DNA from: Azospirillum oryzae
Lineage (GTDB): Bacteria > Pseudomonadota > Alphaproteobacteria > Azospirillales > Azospirillaceae
Direction of reading: 5' to 3'
Assembly (NCBI RefSeq): GCF_008364795.1
Contig: NZ_VTTM01000004.1
Span: 346,770-410,769 of the forward strand
DNA length: 64,000 nucleotides
The translations under genes and the position numbers were made by a program. Under the pieces are notes generated by a model. It saw nothing but the letters and a program-made list of their open reading frames with translations, did no database searches and was not told the origin of the DNA. Below, piece by piece: positions 55,637 to 64,000 of this stretch. Positions within the stretch are counted from its first letter, which is position 1; each line of letters begins with the position of its first letter.

Positions 55637-56560
55637 TCAATAGCCGCGTTGGCGGTCGACCAGTCCGACCGGGTCCTGCCCGGCGAAATGCCGGCGAAGG
55701 TTGCCGATGACCGCACGCGCGGCACCGTCCGGCTGGGTGATGCTGGCGATGTGCGGGGTCAGCATGATGTTCGGGTGGGTCCAGAAGGGATGGTCGGACG
55801 GCAGCGGCTCCGGATCCGTCACGTCGACCACCGCGCCGGATAGTTGGCCGCTGTCGAGCGCATCCAGCAGCGCCGCATGGTTCAACTGCGGCCCGCGTCC
55901 GGTGTGGACCAGCGCCGCGCCTCTGGGCAGCTTGGCCAACAGAGTCGCATCGAGGAACCCGCGGGTGTCCGGGGTCAGCGGCAGCAGGACGATCAGGATG
56001 TCGGTCTCGGCCAGCATCGCGTCGAGGCCGTCCGCGCCGTGATGGCAGGTCACGCCGTCCAGGTCGCGCGGCGAGCGGCTCCAGCCCGCCAGTGGGAAAC
56101 CGAAGGGCTTCAGCCGCTCCAGCACCGCCTGACCCAGCACGCCAAGCCCCAGCACGCCGACCCTGCGTTGCGCCGCCTGCGGCTGGGGCAGGGGGCGCCA
56201 GACGCAGGCTGCCTGCTGGGCGCGGTAGGCCGGCATCTGGCGATGCAGGGTCAGCACGGCCAGCGTGGCGTATTCCTGCATCATGCGGACGATGCCGTCC
56301 TCCACCATGCGCACCACCTTCACGGATGGGGGCAGGCTGGCCATGGCGAACTGGTCGACTCCGGCCCCGATCGAGAAGACGATCTCCAGATTGCGGTAGC
56401 GGGGGAGGTTGTCCGGGATTGTCCAGGTGATGAGATAGCGCACCGCGTCGGGATCGACGCCGGCCGGATCCATCGAGAAGGGCAGGTCGGGCAGCTCGCG
56501 GGCGAAAGCCTCCGCGAAGATGGCGCCCCGCACCGCATCGGAATTGAACAGAAAGGTCAT
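55637..56560 (-). CDS. D-2-hydroxyacid dehydrogenase (glyoxylate/hydroxypyruvate reductase A-like)
   Basis: A 307-residue protein. [18 protein letters not shown] is the NAD(P)-binding GxGxxG motif, [21 protein letters not shown] is typical of GhrA, and the catalytic Arg/Glu/His are in [31 protein letters not shown] and [11 protein letters not shown]. It reduces glyoxylate or hydroxypyruvate or works in the reverse direction on 2-hydroxyacids. AAGGAA lies before the ATG at 56560. It follows the argE-like gene. Confidence 0.9.
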   Translation of the reverse strand: MTFLFNSDAVRGAIFAEAFARELPDLPFSMDPAGVDPDAVRYLITWTIPDNLPRYRNLEIVFSIGAGVDQFAMASLPPSVKVVRMVEDGIVRMMQEYATLAVLTLHRQMPAYRAQQAACVWRPLPQPQAAQRRVGVLGLGVLGQAVLERLKPFGFPLAGWSRSPRDLDGVTCHHGADGLDAMLAETDILIVLLPLTPDTRGFLDATLLAKLPRGAALVHTGRGPQLNHAALLDALDSGQLSGAVVDVTDPEPLPSDHPFWTHPNIMLTPHIASITQPDGAARAVIGNLRRHFAGQDPVGLVDRQRGY

Positions 56561-56613
56561 CGGTATTCCTTGGGGGCGTCTCTTTGGCGATGCGCGGCCG
56601 GCGCGGGCTGAGG

Positions 56614-57738
56614 TCAGAGGCGGCAGCGCTGGCCCAGCGCCTCGATCATCGACTGGCAGGCGTTCAGTTCCTCGACCAGGATGTGTTCGTTGGGACGGTG
56701 CGCCCGCGCGATGTCGCCGGGGCCGCAGATGATCGCGTCGATCCCGGCGGTCTGGTACAGGCCGGCCTCGGTGCCATAGCTGACGGCGGCCAGCGGTTCC
56801 TGCCCGGTCAACTCCTCCAGCAGTCGGGCCAGCGGCGAGCGGGCGGCAAGGAACAGGGCGGGATAGGCGCCGGTTTGTGTCCAGTCGACGGCGAAGCCGC
56901 GCTCCTCCAGCCGCTCTGCCGCCTCGCGCACCGGCTCCAGCAGGGTGACGGGGTCGATGCCGGCGATGGCGCGGGCTTCGAACTCCGCGGTGCAGGCATC
57001 GGGAATGATGTTCACCGCAAGCCCGCCCTGGATGGTGCCGACCTGCAGCGAGGAATAAGGCGGCTCGAAGACCGAATCCAGGGGCCCCTGGGTCAGGCGG
57101 TCGGCCTGGGCAACGGCGGCGGTCAGAGCGTCCGCCATGGCATGGATGGCGTTCAGCCCCTGGTCGGGGCGGGAGGAATGGCCGGAGCGTCCGCGCACGG
57201 TCAGCCGGGCCGCCGCCTTGCCCTTGTGGGCGCGGACGGCGCGCAGGCCGCTCGGCTCCCCGACGATGACGCCCAGCGGCGGCGCGCACAGGTCGGGCAG
57301 ATGCGGCAGAAGATGCGGCGCGCCCTGGCAGCCGGCCTCCTCGTCATAGGTGAAGGCCAGATGGATCGGCCGGGCCAGCGGGGCGGCGGTCAGGGCCGGC
57401 AATGCCGCCAGCGCCGCCGCGATGAAGCCCTTCATGTCGGAGGTGCCGCGCCCAAAGAGCCGGTCGCCGTCGGCGCGCATCCGGAACGGATCGCTGGTCC
57501 ATTCGGGTTCGGTGGCGGGAACCACGTCCATGTGACCGGACAGCACATAGCCCGGAACCATCGCCGGACCGATGGTGGCGAACAGGTTGTACCGGTCGCC
57601 CTCCGGCCCCGGCAGAACCCGGACGCGCACCCCGGCACCTTCCAGAATGCCGCGAATCCCGTCGACGATGGCGCCGTTGGGGGTTCCGACGACGGAGGGA
57701 AAGGCGATCAGGTCCTTGAGGATGTCGATCACGGTCAT
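56614..57738 (-). CDS. M20-family deacylase, acetylornithine deacetylase-like
   Basis: A 374-residue metallopeptidase-family deacylase. [13 protein letters not shown] (zinc His and catalytic Asp), [18 protein letters not shown] (bridging Asp), [11 protein letters not shown] (catalytic Glu pair) and a C-terminal [14 protein letters not shown] segment ([10 protein letters not shown]) and [14 protein letters not shown] (zinc His) are the ArgE motifs. It would remove an N-acyl group. It heads the leftward run. In a catabolic cluster with two GNATs, a deacetylation step of an acetylated amino acid is plausible, rather than arginine synthesis. The ATG at 57738 has GAGG upstream. Confidence 0.88.
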   Translation of the reverse strand: MTVIDILKDLIAFPSVVGTPNGAIVDGIRGILEGAGVRVRVLPGPEGDRYNLFATIGPAMVPGYVLSGHMDVVPATEPEWTSDPFRMRADGDRLFGRGTSDMKGFIAAALAALPALTAAPLARPIHLAFTYDEEAGCQGAPHLLPHLPDLCAPPLGVIVGEPSGLRAVRAHKGKAAARLTVRGRSGHSSRPDQGLNAIHAMADALTAAVAQADRLTQGPLDSVFEPPYSSLQVGTIQGGLAVNIIPDACTAEFEARAIAGIDPVTLLEPVREAAERLEERGFAVDWTQTGAYPALFLAARSPLARLLEELTGQEPLAAVSYGTEAGLYQTAGIDAIICGPGDIARAHRPNEHILVEELNACQSMIEALGQRCRL

Positions 57739-58042
57739 GGCGGCCTCACCTTGTCCCATGCTGCGCGCCATGGGCGCGGGGAGTCTTTTCGGGTTCGCTG
57801 CGATGTGCGGAGAGGGGTGGCGGCCTTGGCGGCTGCGACAGTGATGATCTTAGCGGGCGGGCGCTCCATTCCATGCTGAATGCATGGGTGATTTGGAGGA
57901 TTGTTGTGCCGAGCCGGTGCTTTGCGGTGAATTGTGCGGTGGGTCCCCCGGTAGTCTCAGGCGACGGTGGGTGGCTAAGGCATGTCGGTTGACCAAAAGG
58001 CGCACCGCCTCACGCTATGGAAACTCCGGGGAGGAGGCAGCT
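57739..58042. other. Divergent control region of the ArgE-like and GNAT genes
   Basis: No gene with coding bias is seen in these 304 bases apart from an upstream open reading of the GNAT frame. CCATG-N7-CATGG at 57871-57887 is a small dyad. Promoters for both directions should lie here. Confidence 0.4.
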
Positions 58043-58966
58043 TTGAGCGAACGCGGGCTTGCGGATGGACCGGGGGACGGTGCGTTACCGCCCTCCCTGA
58101 CGGTCGACGCCTTCGACGTGCGCATGGCCGACGTCGCCGACATCGACCTTGAGCGCTTGCAGGCGCTGTCGATTTCGGTGGGCTGGCCGCACCGTGCGGA
58201 GGATTGGCAGTTCGCGCGCGAGGTCGGTCACGGCGTCGTCGCCCTCGACGAGATCGACCGCGTCCTGGCATCGGCGATGTGGTTTCCCCATGGCGACGAC
58301 TTCGCGACCATCGGCATGGTCATGACCTCGCCCCGGCTGCAATCGCTGGGGGTCGGCGAATGGCTGATGAAGCGGGTGTTGTCGGCCTCGGCCGGGCGGA
58401 CCTACCGGCTCAACGCCACCCGTGCCGCGCTGGCGCTGTACCGTTCGCTCGGCTTCATCGGCCATCGGACCGTGTTCCAATGCCAGGGCGAGGCGCGGGG
58501 CGGCGATCGGCCCGCCTCCGCGGAGCCGGTACGGCGGCTGACGGCGGCGGATCTGGCGGCGGTGACGGCCCTGGACGAGCGCGCCTTCGGAACCTCGCGC
58601 GCCGGCCTTATCGCGCGGCTGTTCGAGCAGTCGGCCGGCTATGGGCTGGAGCGCGAAGGCAGGCTGGCGGCCTTCGCCCTCTGCCGTCCCTTCGGCCGCG
58701 GCCATGTCGTCGGTCCGGTTGTCGCCGGGCTGGACGAGGATGCGGTCGCCGTGGTCCAGCCTCATGTCGACGAGCATGACGGCCGTTTCCTGCGTCTGGA
58801 CACCCATCTGGACGAAGGCATCTTCCCGCTGTTCGTCGCGCGGTCGGGTATGAAGATTCACGACACGGTTCTGACGATGTCGCTGGGCGCGCCGCTGACC
58901 GATCCGGCGACGCGCGGGCCGGACCGGCCCATCACCTTCGCACTCGCCACCCAGGCCCTGGGCTGA
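58043..58966 (+). CDS. Two-domain GNAT acetyltransferase, paralogue of the gene at 47911
   Basis: A 307-residue protein with an N-terminal GNAT domain (about 25-155; VMTSPRLQSLGVGEWLMKRVL holds the acetyl-CoA loop) and a C-terminal Acetyltransf_18-like domain (about 165-275). The opening VGWPHRAEDWQF and the ending TFALATQALG match the paralogue. The TTG at 58043 is selected because GGAGGAGG lies just before it; the open frame continues back to an ATG at 57884, but that part has no similarity. An EamA transporter follows 35 bases later, so the two may be co-transcribed. Confidence 0.8.
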   Translation: MSERGLADGPGDGALPPSLTVDAFDVRMADVADIDLERLQALSISVGWPHRAEDWQFAREVGHGVVALDEIDRVLASAMWFPHGDDFATIGMVMTSPRLQSLGVGEWLMKRVLSASAGRTYRLNATRAALALYRSLGFIGHRTVFQCQGEARGGDRPASAEPVRRLTAADLAAVTALDERAFGTSRAGLIARLFEQSAGYGLEREGRLAAFALCRPFGRGHVVGPVVAGLDEDAVAVVQPHVDEHDGRFLRLDTHLDEGIFPLFVARSGMKIHDTVLTMSLGAPLTDPATRGPDRPITFALATQALG

Positions 58967-59001
58967 GCCACCACCGGCTTCACAAAAAGGATGCGCCGAT
59001 C

Positions 59002-59991
59002 ATGCCGGGACAGACGCCGGAACCCTCCGCCGGCCCCCAGTCCGTGTCTCCGCCCGAACCTCTGCCAGAATCACCGCCCGAACCAACCCCCTCCGGAATC
59101 CGCAGCGGCGTGCTGCTTCGGCTGGTGTCGGCCGGGCTGTTCGTGGTGATGTCGCTGTTCGTCCGGCTGGCCACCGTCGAGGCGCCGATCGGACAGATCG
59201 TCTTCTACCGCAGCGCTTTCGCCCTGCCGCCGATCGTCGCCTATCTGATGTGGCGCCGGCAATTCCCTTCGGCCCTGAAGACACGGCAGCCGGTGGGGCA
59301 TCTGAAGCGCAACCTCTATGGCGGCGCGGCGATGGTGCTCTCCTTCATTTCGCTGGCCTATCTGCCGCTGGCGCTGGCGACGGCGCTGGGCTTCCTTGCT
59401 CCGCTGTTCGCGGTGCCGGCCGCCATGCTGTTCCTGCGGGAGCGGCCGGGTGCCGTCGCCATCGGGGCGGCGCTGACCGGCTTTGCCGGGGTGGTCCTGA
59501 TGCTCGCCCCCGCCTTCGAAGGGCCTACGCTGGATCGGAACACCATCATCGGGGTGGCGGCCGGGCTGTCCATGGCCGTCGCGACCGCCGCCGGGCGGGT
59601 CGAGATCAAGACGCTGACCGCGACCGAAGCGCCGGGGACCATCGCCTTCTACTTCGCCCTCCTCTGCGCGCTCGGCGGACTGGCTAGCCTGCCGTTCGGC
59701 TGGAGCACCCCAACGGCCCATTCGCTGGCTTTCCTCGTCGGCGCAGGCGTCACCGGCGGCCTGGCGCACATCACCATGACCGAGGCGATGGCCCGGGCGC
59801 CGGTGTCGACCCAGGCGCCGTTCGACTACACCGCCATGCTGTGGGCGCTGATCCTCGATGCGGCGATCTTCGGCCTGTTTCCGTCGCCGGCCAGCCTGGC
59901 CGGAGCCTTCGTCATCGCCGCCTCGGCGCTGGTGGTCCCCTTGGCCGGCCGGTTCACCACCCGGTCCGAAGCCCTGCGGCCCGCGCGCTGA
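59002..59991 (+). CDS. EamA/DMT-family transporter
   Basis: A 329-residue membrane protein with ten predicted helices and two EamA repeats. A Pro-rich cytoplasmic N-terminus (about 1-32) is followed by helices from GVLLRLVSAGLFVVMSLFVRLA on. FYRSAFALPPIVAYL and ALATALGFLAPLFAVPAAMLFLRERP are the first-repeat motifs. It probably exports a metabolite or amino acid. It follows the GNAT gene and ends in a GC-rich hairpin (59977-60002) before the convergent FAD oxidase gene. Confidence 0.88.
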   Translation: MPGQTPEPSAGPQSVSPPEPLPESPPEPTPSGIRSGVLLRLVSAGLFVVMSLFVRLATVEAPIGQIVFYRSAFALPPIVAYLMWRRQFPSALKTRQPVGHLKRNLYGGAAMVLSFISLAYLPLALATALGFLAPLFAVPAAMLFLRERPGAVAIGAALTGFAGVVLMLAPAFEGPTLDRNTIIGVAAGLSMAVATAAGRVEIKTLTATEAPGTIAFYFALLCALGGLASLPFGWSTPTAHSLAFLVGAGVTGGLAHITMTEAMARAPVSTQAPFDYTAMLWALILDAAIFGLFPSPASLAGAFVIAASALVVPLAGRFTTRSEALRPAR

Positions 59992-60002
59992 AGCGCGGGC
60001 CG
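59977..60002. terminator. GC-rich hairpin overlapping the EamA gene end
   Basis: A 10-bp perfect inverted repeat, CGGCCCGCGC and GCGCGGGCCG, with loop GCTGAA, covers the last codons and stop (59989-59991) of the EamA gene. No T-tract follows. It lies between convergent genes. Confidence 0.45.
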
Positions 60003-60015
60003 GATCGGCTCCCGG

Positions 60016-61161
60016 TCAGGACTGTCCCGCTTCCAGGCTCACCGGCTGGCCGGCGGTCTGGAAACGGTCGATGCGGAAATCCTGCAGCGGCGTATCGGTG
60101 CGCCCGGTGGCGATGATCTCCGCCATCACGTCGCCGACGCCGGGACCGAGCTGGAAGCCGTGGCCGCTGAAGCCGAAGGCGTGGAACAGTCCCGGCGTCG
60201 TCGCCGACGGCCCCATGACCGGCAGCTTGTCGGCAACATAGCCTTCGCAGCCCGACCAGGTGCGGATCACCGTGACATCGGCGATCGCCGGCAGCAGCCG
60301 GACCAAGCCGCGCAATTGTCCGGGCAGCCGCGCCGGGTCCGCCTTGGCGTGGCCCGGGTCGAGCGGCACCGGCACACGCTCCGCCGCGCCACCGAAGACG
60401 ATGTTGCCGCGTTCGACCTGACGGAGATAGCCGTCCCCGCCCGCCCGCGACCACATGCCGACCACCGGCAGGATCCTGTGCGGCAGCGGTTCGGTGACAC
60501 CCATCTGCGGCCCGTATGCCGACATCGGCACAGGCTCGCCGAAGCCGGCGGCGACGCGCGCGCCCCAGGCGCCGGCCGCGTTCAGCAGGCAGTCGGCGGT
60601 GAAGCGGCCCTGCCGCGTCACCGCTTCGAATCCCGAACCCGTCGCTGATACCTCCACCGGACCGCACTCCTCGACGATCTCGGCGCCCAGTCGGCGGGCG
60701 GCGTCGGCGAAGGCAGGGGCGATCAGGCGCGGATTGCCGCTGCCGTCCTGCGGCGAGAACGAAGCGGCGATGGCACCCGGCCCCAGCCCCGGGAAGCGGC
60801 GGCGGATCTCCGGCGGCGTCAGCTCGTCGAGTTCCAGACCCCATGGCCGGGCGTCGGCGATGTAGCGGCGCATGTCGGCCAGCCCGTCCTCGTCGAACAC
60901 CAGCCGCAGGTGGCCGGTGGCACGAAACTCCACGTCGCGGCCCAGCAGTTGCTCCGCCTCGCCCCACAGCGCCCGCGACCGATGGGCGAGCGGCAGTTGC
61001 GGCAGATACCGGCCGCTGCGGCGGATGTTGCCGAAGGACGCGACGGTGGCGCCCGTGCCGACGCGGTTGCGTTCCAGCAGCGTGACGCGTAGGCCGCGCC
61101 GGGCCAGGAAAAAGGCGGCGGCCGATCCCATCAACCCGCCGCCCAGCACGATAACCCTCAT
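60016..61161 (-). CDS. FAD-dependent oxidoreductase (DadA/glycine-oxidase-like)
   Basis: A 381-residue flavoprotein starting VIVLGGGLMGSAAAFFLARRG (FAD-binding). The GATVASFGNIRRSGR segment and a C-terminal GCEGYVADKLPVMGPS plus HAFGFSGHGFQLGPGVGDVMAE are typical of D-amino-acid or sarcosine-type oxidases. It would oxidise an amino or imino acid. GGGAGAGG lies before the ATG at 61161. It is divergent from the hydantoinase genes, so the region between may control both. It is the third flavin oxidase in the right third. Confidence 0.87.
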   Translation of the reverse strand: MRVIVLGGGLMGSAAAFFLARRGLRVTLLERNRVGTGATVASFGNIRRSGRYLPQLPLAHRSRALWGEAEQLLGRDVEFRATGHLRLVFDEDGLADMRRYIADARPWGLELDELTPPEIRRRFPGLGPGAIAASFSPQDGSGNPRLIAPAFADAARRLGAEIVEECGPVEVSATGSGFEAVTRQGRFTADCLLNAAGAWGARVAAGFGEPVPMSAYGPQMGVTEPLPHRILPVVGMWSRAGGDGYLRQVERGNIVFGGAAERVPVPLDPGHAKADPARLPGQLRGLVRLLPAIADVTVIRTWSGCEGYVADKLPVMGPSATTPGLFHAFGFSGHGFQLGPGVGDVMAEIIATGRTDTPLQDFRIDRFQTAGQPVSLEAGQS

Positions 61162-61401
61162 CGACCTCTCCCACATGCGGGCGGACGCGGCTCCGCCCCA
61201 TCGGTCAGGCTGCACATGACCGGCGAGCGGGTCAAAGACGGGTTGGGCATGGTCCCATAAGGCCGGGCTATGGATCGAGCCATTGGAGGCCCGGTGCATA
61301 AGTCCGCCTTATGCGTTTGCTTTCATTGGGTCTTAGACCGCCCTCGCCCCGCCATGTCAGCTTTTTGCCCAGCACAGGCTGACTTGCGGAAGGGAGCAAA
61401 G

Positions 61402-63462
61402 ATGGACGGGGGCATGGGTGAGGCCGATTGGAAGGTCGGCGTCGATATCGGCGGGACCTTCATCGATTTCTGCGCGCTGGACATCCGGTCGGGCCGGGTC
61501 GCGTCGCTGAAGGTGCTGACGACGCCGGACGATCCCGGCGCGGAACTGATGACCGGACTGACCCTGCTGGCCGAGCGCGAAGGGATGGACCCGCGCGCCG
61601 TCACCCGCTTCGTGCATGGCACGACGGTGGGGATGAACACGGTGATCCAGCGCAAGGGCGCGCCGCTGGCGCTGCTGACCAATGCGGGGTTCGAGGATGT
61701 GATCGAACTCGCCCGGCTGCGCATGCCCGACACCTATTCGCTGTTCTGCTCGCGCCCCGACCAGCTTGTGGCGCGCGACATGATCTTCGGCATTCCGGCC
61801 CGCCTGCGGTCGGATGGGACGGAGCGGCAGGCTCCCGACCGGGCGGCCGTCGCCGAGGCCGTGGCGGCCCTAAAGGCCAAGGGAGCGGTGGGCGTCGTCG
61901 TCGCCTTCCTCCATTCCTGGCGCGACGGCGGCCACGAGAATGCGGTGAAGGAGGAGATCGCCCGGCTCGCCCCCGACCTGTTCGTCTTCACCTCCGCCGA
62001 GGTTTGGCCGGTGATCCGCGAGTATGAGCGGACGACGACCGCGATCCTGAACGCCTATGTCCATCCCCGGATTTCCGGCTACCTGTCGGCGCTGGAGGAG
62101 CGGCTGGCCGGACGCGGGGTGCCCGCCCGTCCGCTGCTGACCAAGTCCAACGGCGGCGTGATGAACGCGGCGGAGGGCAAGCGGGCCTGCGTGCACATGC
62201 TGCTGTCCGGTGCGGCCTCCGGCGTCAACGGCGCGGCGTGGCTGGCCCGGCAGGCGGGAGAGCCGCGTATCCTGACGCTCGACATCGGCGGCACCTCGGC
62301 CGATTTCGCGCTCATCATCGACGGTCAGGCCCAGTTCGGCACCGGCGAGATGATCGGCGAGTTTCCGCTGCACATCCCATCGGTTTCGGTCAGCTCCATC
62401 GGCATCGGCGGCGGGTCGATCGCCAGCGTCGACGGGCAGGGGGTGCTGCGCGTCGGGCCGGAGTCGGCCGGATCGACGCCGGGTCCGGCCTGCTATGGCC
62501 GTGGCGGCGAATGGGCGACGGTGACCGACGCGATGGTGGTGTGCGGCTGGCTCGGCCACAGCCAGATGGCCTACGGGCAGCTGCGGATGGATGCCGATCT
62601 TGCCCGCGCCGCCGTCCGGCGGTTGGCCGACGAGCTGTGCCGTTCGGTGGAGGCCACCGCGCAGGCCATCCTCGACGTCGCCGTGTCGGAAATGTTCGCG
62701 GAGGTCGAGAAGATGGCGGCGCGTGCCGGTGTCGACGTGCGGGACTTCGCGCTGATGCCCTTCGGCGGCGGCGGGCCGATGCTGGGAGTGTTCCTGGCGC
62801 GTGAGTTGGGGATGCCGCGCGTCGTCGCTCCGCGCTGGCCGGGTGTGGTGTCGGCACTGGGTGGGCTGGTCGCCGACCTGCGCGGCGATTTCGTCCGCAC
62901 CCTGTTCGCAGAATTGAATGCCGGGCTGATGCCGACGCTGCGCGAAGCCTTCGCCGCGATGGGCGCGGAAGGGCGCGACTGGCTCGCGGCCCAGGGCCAT
63001 TCCGGCGCGGTCGAGCTGATGATCGTCGCCGACATGCGCTATGCCGGCCAGAGCTATGAGATCGAGACGCCGTTGGACCACACTTGGCTGGATGGAGACG
63101 ACCCCGGCGCCATCGCCGCCGCCTTCCATGCGGCGCACGCGCGTCTTTACGACTTCGACGACCCCGATGGGCGGATCGAGATCGTCAACCTCCGCCTGTC
63201 GGCCATCGGCAACGGGCCGGCGCTGCACTTCCCCACCGCGCAGGACGAGCCGCGCGCCGCGTCGGCGGAGCGCACCGTCCCGGTCTTCACCGGCGGCGTC
63301 GTGACCCCTGTCGGGCTGTATCGCCGAGCGGACCTGCAGGCCGGATCGCGCTTCCAGGGGCCGGCCATCGTTGCCCAGGAGGACACCACCTTCGCCATCC
63401 CGGCCGGGACCGAAGCCCGTGTCGACGCGCACCTCAACCTCCACCTGACCTTTGCGGAGTGA
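61402..63462 (+). CDS. hyuA: Hydantoinase/oxoprolinase subunit A
   Basis: A 686-residue ATP-dependent amidohydrolase A subunit. The actin/hexokinase-like ATPase motifs are VGVDIGGTFIDFCALD near the N-terminus and ILTLDIGGTSADFALI in the middle. FVHGTTVGMNTVIQRKGA, LTKSNGGVMNAAEGK and GAASGVNGAAWLA are typical HyuA motifs, and GPESAGSTPGPACYGRGG lies later. With HyuB it hydrolyses hydantoins, 5-oxoproline or N-methylhydantoin using ATP. AAGGGAG precedes the ATG at 61402. Its stop overlaps or closely abuts the hyuB start. Confidence 0.93.
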   Translation: MDGGMGEADWKVGVDIGGTFIDFCALDIRSGRVASLKVLTTPDDPGAELMTGLTLLAEREGMDPRAVTRFVHGTTVGMNTVIQRKGAPLALLTNAGFEDVIELARLRMPDTYSLFCSRPDQLVARDMIFGIPARLRSDGTERQAPDRAAVAEAVAALKAKGAVGVVVAFLHSWRDGGHENAVKEEIARLAPDLFVFTSAEVWPVIREYERTTTAILNAYVHPRISGYLSALEERLAGRGVPARPLLTKSNGGVMNAAEGKRACVHMLLSGAASGVNGAAWLARQAGEPRILTLDIGGTSADFALIIDGQAQFGTGEMIGEFPLHIPSVSVSSIGIGGGSIASVDGQGVLRVGPESAGSTPGPACYGRGGEWATVTDAMVVCGWLGHSQMAYGQLRMDADLARAAVRRLADELCRSVEATAQAILDVAVSEMFAEVEKMAARAGVDVRDFALMPFGGGGPMLGVFLARELGMPRVVAPRWPGVVSALGGLVADLRGDFVRTLFAELNAGLMPTLREAFAAMGAEGRDWLAAQGHSGAVELMIVADMRYAGQSYEIETPLDHTWLDGDDPGAIAAAFHAAHARLYDFDDPDGRIEIVNLRLSAIGNGPALHFPTAQDEPRAASAERTVPVFTGGVVTPVGLYRRADLQAGSRFQGPAIVAQEDTTFAIPAGTEARVDAHLNLHLTFAE

Positions 63463-63467
63463 TCGCT

Positions 63468-64000
63468 GTGTTTGACCGAATGAAGCTTCAGGTTCTGGCG
63501 AACCACGCGCGCTCGGCGGCCGAGAACATGGCCCACACGCTGCAGCGCACCGCCCATTCCGCCTTCGTCAAGGAGACGGAGGATTTCACCGTCATGTTGC
63601 TGAACCGCCGGGGTGAGACCTTCGGCGTGCCGATGGAGTTGGGGGCGACCTGGTATCCGGGCCTGACCTACGGCCGAACCATCGAGATGATCGAGGATTA
63701 CCGGCCGGGCGACGTCGCCTTCACCAACGATCCCTATTCCGGCTTCGTCGCGACCCACGCCCCCGACACTCACCTGTGGAAGCCGGTCTTCTACGATGGG
63801 GAGATCATCGCCTGGACCGGCGGGCACATCCACAACACCGACATGGGCGGCGCCGTTCCGGCCTCGCTGTCGCGGGCGCTGACCGAAATCCATCAGGAAG
63901 GCATCCGCTTTCCGCCGATGAAGCTGGTCCGCGAAGGGGTGTTCGACGAGCAGATCCTGCGGATCATGACCACCAACGTCCGCAAACCCGACCTGAACAT
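63468..64000 (+). CDS. hyuB: Hydantoinase/oxoprolinase subunit B, partial
   Basis: The first 177 codons of the B subunit; the gene continues beyond the window. The translation has the family opening (ENMAHTLQRTAHSAFVKETEDF), then GDVAFTNDPYSGFVATHAPDTHLWKPVFYDGEIIAW and GGHIHNTDMGGAVP, with conserved Asp/His-rich metal-binding motifs. It is the partner of HyuA. A GTG at 63468 is preferred because GGAG lies eight bases upstream; a GTG at 63459 would overlap hyuA and an ATG at 63480 is also in frame. Confidence 0.92.
   Translation, partial: MFDRMKLQVLANHARSAAENMAHTLQRTAHSAFVKETEDFTVMLLNRRGETFGVPMELGATWYPGLTYGRTIEMIEDYRPGDVAFTNDPYSGFVATHAPDTHLWKPVFYDGEIIAWTGGHIHNTDMGGAVPASLSRALTEIHQEGIRFPPMKLVREGVFDEQILRIMTTNVRKPDLN

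Noticed and set aside
46521..57738. Ectoine degradation cluster
   Set aside because: An aminotransferase, an SSADH-like enzyme and an M20 deacylase are present, but the M24-type ectoine hydrolase (DoeA/EutD) is missing and the order differs.

Overview
The window is GC-rich DNA from an alphaproteobacterium, most likely Azospirillum or a close Rhodospirillales relative. This is inferred from strong G/C third-position codon bias, the order HDAC-like, xseB, ispA, dxs, tlyA, the Methanosarcina-type SerC, an N-type ATPase operon, and many paralogous LysR regulators and amino-acid/amine catabolic genes. No rRNA, tRNA, CRISPR array, transposase or phage gene was recognised. Genes are densely packed and mostly complete; only the two at the window edges are cut.

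Layout. 1-2328 (minus): start of an N-type ATP synthase operon (atpD, atpC, atpQ, partial atpR). 2594-5656 (minus): a MotB/MotA pair preceded by a protein with a catalytically dead EAL-like domain. 5755-10033: an ALDH7-type dehydrogenase, an acetolactate-synthase-like TPP enzyme and its divergent LysR regulator. 10035-18000 (minus): an SbmA/YddA-type ABC exporter, an amidase, an exported HNH nuclease, a sugar-nucleotide epimerase, serC with a strong terminator, and two small exported proteins. 18090-22437: an EAL phosphodiesterase, a family 2 glycosyltransferase, a DUF423 protein, and a BigR/SqrR-like ArsR repressor divergent from a TusA-like sulfur carrier. 22624-28955 (plus): HDAC-like hydrolase, xseB, ispA, dxs, a HisKA_2 kinase and tlyA, a housekeeping isoprenoid/RNA-modification cluster. 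29380-33017 (plus): a KaiC-like ATPase translationally coupled to a hybrid histidine kinase.

From 33101 to the end the window is catabolic and transport DNA. Methylmalonate-semialdehyde dehydrogenase and a beta-alanine:pyruvate-type aminotransferase are divergent from a LysR gene. A second LysR follows, then a DadA-like oxidase divergent from an Lrp regulator. From 40283 to 58966 lie two leftward runs flanked by plus-strand partners. The first is GNAT, class III aminotransferase, HAD, and an oligopeptide-type ABC transporter (binding protein, two permeases, fused double ATPase). The second is ArgE-like deacylase, GhrA-like reductase, cupin, aldehyde dehydrogenase, tartrate/malate-type dehydrogenase and succinate-semialdehyde dehydrogenase. 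Between and beside them are a HAD plus PuuB-like oxidase, a second GNAT paralogue plus EamA transporter, another FAD oxidase, and a hydantoinase/oxoprolinase pair running off the right edge.

Taken together, the right third looks like one uptake-and-breakdown system for an amine, polyamine or opine-like nitrogen compound. Acetylation (two GNATs), amine oxidation or transamination, aldehyde oxidation and deacylation could form an N-acylated route similar in logic to the gamma-glutamyl (Puu) pathway. The substrate cannot be read from sequence alone.
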